Shown here one piece after another: positions 46,580-50,393 of a DNA stretch of 50,393 nt. The stretch covers positions 1 through 50,393 of the forward strand of contig JASLIG010000099.1 of assembly GCA_030152805.1 (NCBI GenBank). The letters are read 5' to 3'. Both the position numbers and the translations under genes were made by a program. The notes beneath the pieces are model-generated. The model was not told the DNA's origin. It made no database searches and saw nothing but the letters and a program-made list of their open reading frames with translations. This DNA comes from Solirubrobacterales bacterium. GTDB lineage: Bacteria; Actinomycetota; Thermoleophilia; Solirubrobacterales; 70-9. The first letter of the stretch is position 1. Each line of letters begins with the position of its first letter.

Positions 46580-47341
46580 GTGCTCCTCGCCGCCGACGTC
46601 GGCAATACCCAGACGCACCTAGGCGCCTTCGACGGCGAGCGCCTCGTCGAGCACTGGCGCTTCCAGACCCGCTCCGGCGCCACCGGCGACGAGCTGGCGG
46701 AGCGGATTAGCGGCTTCTTCTCGCTTTCCGAGATGTCCTTCAAAGACGTCGATGCGCTCTGCGTCTCCTCGGTGGTGCCGCCGCTCGGCACCCAATTCGA
46801 GCAGCTGGCCGAGCGCTACCTCGGCGCCGAGTGCCTAACGATCGAGCCCGGCCTCAAGACCGGGATGCCGATCCGCATCGACAACCCGCTCGAGGTTGGC
46901 GCCGACCGCCTGGTCAACTCGATCGCCGCCTACGAGCGCTTCGGCGAGGCCTGCATCGTCGTCGACTTCGGCACCGGCATCAACGTCGACGTCGTCTCCG
47001 CCGAGGGCGAATACCTCGGCGGCGCGATCGGGCCGGGGCTGGAGATATCGCTCAGCGCCCTGATCGAACGCGCCGCGCGCATCACCCGCATCGACCTCGA
47101 CCCGCCCGAGGCGGCGATCGGCCGCTCCAGCCGCGCCGCGATCCAGTCCGGCTTCGTCTTCGGCTTCGCCGGAATGATCGACGGAATCGTTCGCCGCATC
47201 GAAGAGGAACTGGGCGAGGCGCGGCTGCTCGCAACCGGCGGCTTCGCCAAGGTCATCGTCCCCTTTACCGAGACGATCGAGGAGGTCGACGACATGCTTA
47301 CCCTCAAGGGACTGAGATTGATCCATGCGAGGAACGCCTGA
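46580..47341 (+). CDS. coaX: Type III pantothenate kinase
   Basis: The product is 253 residues. It catalyses the first step of coenzyme A biosynthesis, phosphorylating pantothenate with ATP. The ASKHA fold motifs are LLAADVGNTQTHLGAF (phosphate 1), the GADRLVNSIAAY segment, VVDFGTGINVDVVSAEGEYLGGAIGPGLEISLSAL (phosphate 2) and LLATGGFAKVIVP (adenosine). GTG at 46580 is chosen because it opens the first beta-strand and lies 7 nt after GATAAT (46567-46572); ATG codons further upstream would put coding across that box. The stop overlaps the dusB start region by 17 nt, so they are co-transcribed. Confidence 0.95.
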   Translation: MLLAADVGNTQTHLGAFDGERLVEHWRFQTRSGATGDELAERISGFFSLSEMSFKDVDALCVSSVVPPLGTQFEQLAERYLGAECLTIEPGLKTGMPIRIDNPLEVGADRLVNSIAAYERFGEACIVVDFGTGINVDVVSAEGEYLGGAIGPGLEISLSALIERAARITRIDLDPPEAAIGRSSRAAIQSGFVFGFAGMIDGIVRRIEEELGEARLLATGGFAKVIVPFTETIEEVDDMLTLKGLRLIHARNA

Positions 47342-48326
47342 ACAGCCCCCGCTGACCGATCCCTTCGAGATCGGCGGCATTGAGATCCCCAACCGCGTCC
47401 TGCTTGCTCCCCTGGCGGGGATCGGCAACTGGTTCGTGCGCCTGCAGGCCAAGCGCCACGGTGCCGGGCTGGCGGTCTCCGAGATGGTCTCCAGTTTCGG
47501 CCTGCACCACCGCAACGAGCGCACCCTGCGCGAGCTGATGCGGATCCATCCCGACGAGCATCCCGTCTCCGTGCAGCTCTTCGGCCACGACGCCGAGGTG
47601 ATGCGCTCGGCGGCGGCGATCGCCGCCGAAGCGGGCGCCGACCTGATCGACATCAACATGGGCTGCCCGGTGCGCAAGGTGCGCAAGACCGGCGCCGGCG
47701 CCGAGCTGCTGCGCGATCAGGCGCTCGCCCTGGCGCTCGCCCGCGGCGCGATCGAGGGCAGCGGCCTGCCGGTGACCGTGAAGCTGCGCTCCGGCATCGA
47801 AGTCGGCGACCGATCTGGCTTCGAGCTTGCCGTTCGGCTCGCGGAGGAGGTGGGCGTGGCGGCGATCGCCTTCCACCCGCGCGCCGCCACCGTCGGGCAC
47901 AAGGGCAGCCCCGACTACGCGCTCACCCGCGAGTTGGTCGAGCAGGTCGAGGTGCCGGTGATCGTCTCGGGGGGCCTGAAGGGCGCGGCGGCCGCCCGGT
48001 GCGCCTACAAAGAGTCCGGCGCCACGGCGGTGATGATGGCCCGCGGATCGCTCGGCAATCCCTGGGTCTTCGAAGAACTGATCGGCAAGCGCACGGCGCC
48101 GCCGGGTCGCGACGAGGTCGCAGCAGAGTTGCTCTGGGTGATCGACCGCGCCGGCGAGCACCTGGGGGAGGAGCGCGCCGGGCGATACCTGCGCAAGTTC
48201 TACCCCTGGTACGTGGAGTCGCTCGATGTTCCAGCGGAGCTCGCCGACGAGCTGCAGCGCAGCGCCGACCTGCCCCGCGCACGCCGACTGATCGCCGAAT
48301 TGGCCGCTCCAGCGCCCTCGCTATAA
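47325..48326 (+). CDS. dusB: tRNA-dihydrouridine synthase (DusB-type)
   Basis: The product is 333 residues. It reduces uridine in the tRNA D-loop using FMN and NADPH. The TIM barrel opens with IPNRVLLAPLAGIGNWFVRLQAKRHGAGLAVSEMVSS. The catalytic Cys is in INMGCPVRKVRKTGAGAELL, the FMN phosphate region is VIVSGGLKG and MMARGSLGNPWVF, and a helical C-terminal domain follows. The length is standard. It overlaps coaX at the 5' end. Its own stop codon is embedded in the TATAAT of the greA promoter (48322-48327). Confidence 0.95.
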   Translation: MRGTPEQPPLTDPFEIGGIEIPNRVLLAPLAGIGNWFVRLQAKRHGAGLAVSEMVSSFGLHHRNERTLRELMRIHPDEHPVSVQLFGHDAEVMRSAAAIAAEAGADLIDINMGCPVRKVRKTGAGAELLRDQALALALARGAIEGSGLPVTVKLRSGIEVGDRSGFELAVRLAEEVGVAAIAFHPRAATVGHKGSPDYALTRELVEQVEVPVIVSGGLKGAAAARCAYKESGATAVMMARGSLGNPWVFEELIGKRTAPPGRDEVAAELLWVIDRAGEHLGEERAGRYLRKFYPWYVESLDVPAELADELQRSADLPRARRLIAELAAPAPSL

Positions 48327-48327
48327 T
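48300..48327 (+). promoter_or_regulatory. greA promoter overlapping the dusB stop codon
   Basis: TATAAT (48322-48327) is a perfect -10 that includes the dusB TAA stop. TTGGCC (48300-48305) lies 16 nt upstream as -35. Transcription would start near 48334, giving a leader of about 115 nt. It is the only exact consensus -10 I found in the window. Confidence 0.7.
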
Positions 48328-48410
48328 CCCGCGACTTCCGGCCCTGGTGTGGTGACGCAATGCCGCCGCACCTGGGCGTTTTTGGGTCTAGGAGCTGTTT
48401 GCGGCCGTTC

Positions 48411-48430
48411 TCAATCGAGTTCAATCGAGT
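48411..48430 (+). repeat. Tandem 10-bp repeat in the greA leader
   Basis: TCAATCGAGT occurs twice in a row at 48411-48420 and 48421-48430, immediately before the ribosome site GAGGT. It is perfect and head-to-tail. Confidence 0.8.
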
Positions 48431-48448
48431 AAAGCGAGGTAGTGCCAA

Positions 48449-48928
48449 GTGAGTCGCCAGTCCGTCATCACCCCCGAGGGTCTAGAGAAGCTCAAGGAGG
48501 AGATCGAGCAACTCTCGACCGTGAAGCGCCGCGAGGTCGCCGAGCGGATCAAGGAGGCGCGCGAGTTTGGCGACATCTCCGAGAACGCCGAGTACGACGA
48601 CGCCAAGAACGAGCAGGCCCTGCTCGAGCAGCGAATCGCCCAGCTCGAAGAGCGGTTGCGGCGCGCCACCGTGATCGACGAGAAGGACATCAGCACCGAC
48701 GAGGTCCAGTTCGGCTCGATCGTCCACGTCAAGGACCAGAAGAGCGGCGACTCGCAGAAGTTCCAAATCGTCGGCTCGACCGAGGCCGATCCGCTCGAGC
48801 ACAAGCTCTCCAACGAGTCGCCTATCGGCAAAGCGCTGATCGGCCACAAGCGCAACGACATCGTCACGGTTGAGGTGCCGCGGGGGCCGAAGAAGAAACT
48901 GAAGATCACCAAGATCGAGACGGCGTAG
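48449..48928 (+). CDS. greA: Transcription elongation factor GreA
   Basis: The product is 159 residues from GTG at 48449, with GAGGT 8 nt upstream. The N-terminal coiled coil shows TPEGLEKLKEEIEQLSTVKRREVAERIKEAREFGDISENAEYDDAKNEQALLEQRIAQLEERL, with the acidic tip GDISENAEYDDAKNE that enters the RNA polymerase secondary channel. The FKBP-like C-terminal domain includes VQFGSIVHVKD, SPIGKALIGHKRNDIVTVEVP. It stimulates transcript cleavage by stalled polymerase. The gene has its own consensus promoter, so it can be expressed independently of coaX-dusB. A long inverted repeat follows the stop. Confidence 0.97.
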   Translation: MSRQSVITPEGLEKLKEEIEQLSTVKRREVAERIKEAREFGDISENAEYDDAKNEQALLEQRIAQLEERLRRATVIDEKDISTDEVQFGSIVHVKDQKSGDSQKFQIVGSTEADPLEHKLSNESPIGKALIGHKRNDIVTVEVPRGPKKKLKITKIETA

Positions 48929-49043
48929 AGGCCGATCCCGGTAGGGGTTCCGCTTAACTTTTTGGATGGTGTGGGATCTGCTGGCGCCGCAAGGTGGGCG
49001 CCCAAAAAGTACAAGACGCTCCACCCCTACCGGGATCGGCCTC
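48928..49043. repeat. 116-nt nested inverted repeat between greA and lysS
   Basis: The 20-nt arms are GAGGCCGATCCCGGTAGGGG (48928-48947) and its exact reverse complement (49024-49043). Inside is a second perfect pair, ACTTTTTGG (48957-48965) with CCAAAAAGT (49002-49010), and GC palindromes at 48983-48988 and 48996-49003. The first base lies in the greA stop codon. It may be a long-hairpin terminator between greA and lysS or a miniature inverted-repeat element. The region has no coding capacity. Confidence 0.8.
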
Positions 49044-49068
49044 GGTACGGCGCTATAGGCTCGCCTGA

Positions 49069-50393
49069 ATGACCGACCAGACTGAAGAGCCGAAGCTTTC
49101 CGACGTTCTTCGTGACCGGCGGGAGAAGCTGGGGCGGCTGCGAGAGGCGGGGGTAGACCCGTTTCCTCCGGAGTTCGCCGAACGGGAGGACATTGGGGAG
49201 GTGCGGGCGGCGCACGAGGGGCTGGCGCCGGGGGTAGAGACCGATTCGCGCCACCGGGTGGCGGGTCGGTTGGTCGGGCGTCGGGGTCACGGCAAGGCCT
49301 GCTTCCTCGATCTGCGCGATGCGACCGGGCAGGTCCAGCTGCACGCACGCGAGGATCTGCTCGGCGAGGAGGCTTACGGGGTGCTGGTCGACCTCGATCT
49401 CGGCGACATCGTCGGGGTCGAGGGCACCGCGTTGGCTACGCGGCGCGGTGGTGAGCTCTCGCTGGCGATTGATCACTGGCGCCTGCTCGCCAAGAGCCTG
49501 CGGCCGCCGCCCGACAAGTTCCACGGCCTCGAGGACGTCGAGATCCGTTACCGCCAGCGCGAGCTGGACCTGATCGCCAACGAGGAGAGCCGCCGCCTCT
49601 TCACCCTGCGCGCCCGCACGGTCAGCGAGGTGCGCCGCTGGCTCGACGAGCGCGGCTTCGTCGAGGTCGAGACGCCGGTCCTGCAGCCGCTCTACGGCGG
49701 CGCGCTTGCCCGACCCTTCACCACGCACCACAACGCGCTCGACCGCGACCTCTACCTGCGCATTGCCACCGAGCTCTACCTGAAGCGGCTCGTAGTCGGC
49801 GGCATCGAGCGCGTCTACGAGCTCGGCAAGGACTTCCGCAACGAGGGCATCTCCCACAAGCACAACCCCGAGTTCACGATGCTCGAGTGGTACGAGGCCT
49901 GCGCCGACTACGCCTCGACCGCGCACCGGGTCGAGCAGATGGTCGCCGAGGTCGCCGAGCGCGTGCTTGGCACGACTGTGGTCGAGCGTGGCGACGTCAC
50001 GATCGACTTCGCGCCGCCGTGGAAGCGGGTGACCCTGCGCGACGCGATCGCGGAGCGCAGCGGCATCGACATCCTCGAGCACCCGACGCGCGAGGCGCTG
50101 GCGGCGGCGATGGACAGCGAGCCCGACCCCGAGGAGGGCTGGGGCAAGCTGGTCGACGGGCTGCTCTCCAAGTCGGTCGAGCCGGAGCTGATCCAACCGA
50201 CCTTCGTCCTCGACTACCCGGTCGAGCTCTCGCCCTTCGCCAAGTCACACCGCTCGGAGAAGGGCCTGGTCGAGCGCTTCGAGGCCTTCGCCGGCGGAAT
50301 GGAGATCGCCAACGGCTTCACCGAGCTCAACGACCCCGACGAGCAGCGCCGCCGCTTCGAGCAGCAGGCGGAGGAGCTCGCCCGCGGCGACGA
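49069..50393 (+). CDS. lysS: Lysine--tRNA ligase, class II (3' end outside window)
   Basis: The open frame runs from ATG 49069 to the window edge without a stop, about 441 residues of roughly 500. The anticodon-binding OB domain occupies the first 170 residues (GRLVGRRGHGKACFLDLRDATGQVQLHARED). The catalytic core has FVEVETPVL, LYLRIATELYLKRLVVGGIERVYELGKDFRNEGISHKHNPEFTMLEWYEA (motif 2) and FAGGMEIANGFTELNDPDEQRRRF near motif 3. It charges tRNA-Lys in the cytoplasm. TAGGCT (49056-49061) is 7 nt before the ATG, so the mRNA is probably leaderless. The 116-nt inverted repeat ends 26 nt upstream. Confidence 0.96.
   Translation, partial: MTDQTEEPKLSDVLRDRREKLGRLREAGVDPFPPEFAEREDIGEVRAAHEGLAPGVETDSRHRVAGRLVGRRGHGKACFLDLRDATGQVQLHAREDLLGEEAYGVLVDLDLGDIVGVEGTALATRRGGELSLAIDHWRLLAKSLRPPPDKFHGLEDVEIRYRQRELDLIANEESRRLFTLRARTVSEVRRWLDERGFVEVETPVLQPLYGGALARPFTTHHNALDRDLYLRIATELYLKRLVVGGIERVYELGKDFRNEGISHKHNPEFTMLEWYEACADYASTAHRVEQMVAEVAERVLGTTVVERGDVTIDFAPPWKRVTLRDAIAERSGIDILEHPTREALAAAMDSEPDPEEGWGKLVDGLLSKSVEPELIQPTFVLDYPVELSPFAKSHRSEKGLVERFEAFAGGMEIANGFTELNDPDEQRRRFEQQAEELARGD

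Noticed and set aside
49027..50196. 389-residue reverse frame opposite lysS
   Set aside because: The plus strand encodes an unmistakable lysyl-tRNA synthetase; the reverse frame is a codon-bias shadow.

Overview
This window comes from a high-GC, gene-dense genome that looks like a deep-branching actinobacterium. The gene style (winged-helix regulators, frequent GTG/TTG starts, many start codons only 7-9 nt behind a TAnnnT box) fits the class Thermoleophilia (Solirubrobacterales-like). That placement is an inference from style, not from a marker phylogeny. Most of the window is ordinary chromosome: groEL (3' end), a 7Fe ferredoxin, an Mrp/ApbC ATPase, cyclophilin, pyruvate kinase, type III pantothenate kinase, dusB, greA and lysS (5' part), mixed with exporters, methyltransferases, two P450s and three tRNA genes (Ser-TGA, Ser-GCT, Arg-ACG).

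Layout. 1-25.3 kb is backbone. It holds housekeeping and stress genes, an ArsR-controlled MMPL exporter, a potassium channel, two MFS exporters, a sugar-lactone-oxidase-like flavoprotein, a D-threonine-aldolase-like enzyme, a P450 and a small acyl-CoA pair. Two non-coding stretches there may be overlooked genes: a promoter-to-terminator unit at 3.72-4.11 kb and a 19-residue peptide gene at 5.06 kb.

25.35-32.09 kb is an integrative element inserted in the 3' end of tRNA-Arg(ACG). A 42-bp copy of the tRNA 3' end (38/42 identical) marks the far side. Paired 12-bp-spaced TGGGGCAAC repeats lie just inside both ends and look like integrase arm sites. The element carries a small acidic protein, a tyrosine integrase, a translationally coupled PD-(D/E)XK nuclease plus zinc-ribbon DNA methyltransferase (a probable restriction-modification system), and a HEPN-domain protein with an R-x4-H motif. 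The HEPN gene lies between two copies of the element's right-end sequence, so it may have been added later.

32.1-40.9 kb looks like a catabolic module. A P450 and a GST-like gene are divergent from a GntR/HutC regulator, which is followed by a branched-chain-amino-acid-type ABC transporter (livH, a fused livM-livG, livF) and a Rieske oxygenase. The periplasmic binding protein is on the opposite strand behind a pair of operator-like palindromes. The likely role is uptake and oxidation of a small organic acid or ring compound; the substrate cannot be read from sequence.

40.95-50.4 kb returns to backbone, with small redox and hydrolase genes. One IS481-type element sits at a CTAG site that forms the stop codons of both the host gene and the transposase. 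The coaX-dusB-greA-lysS run contains a 116-nt nested inverted repeat between greA and lysS.
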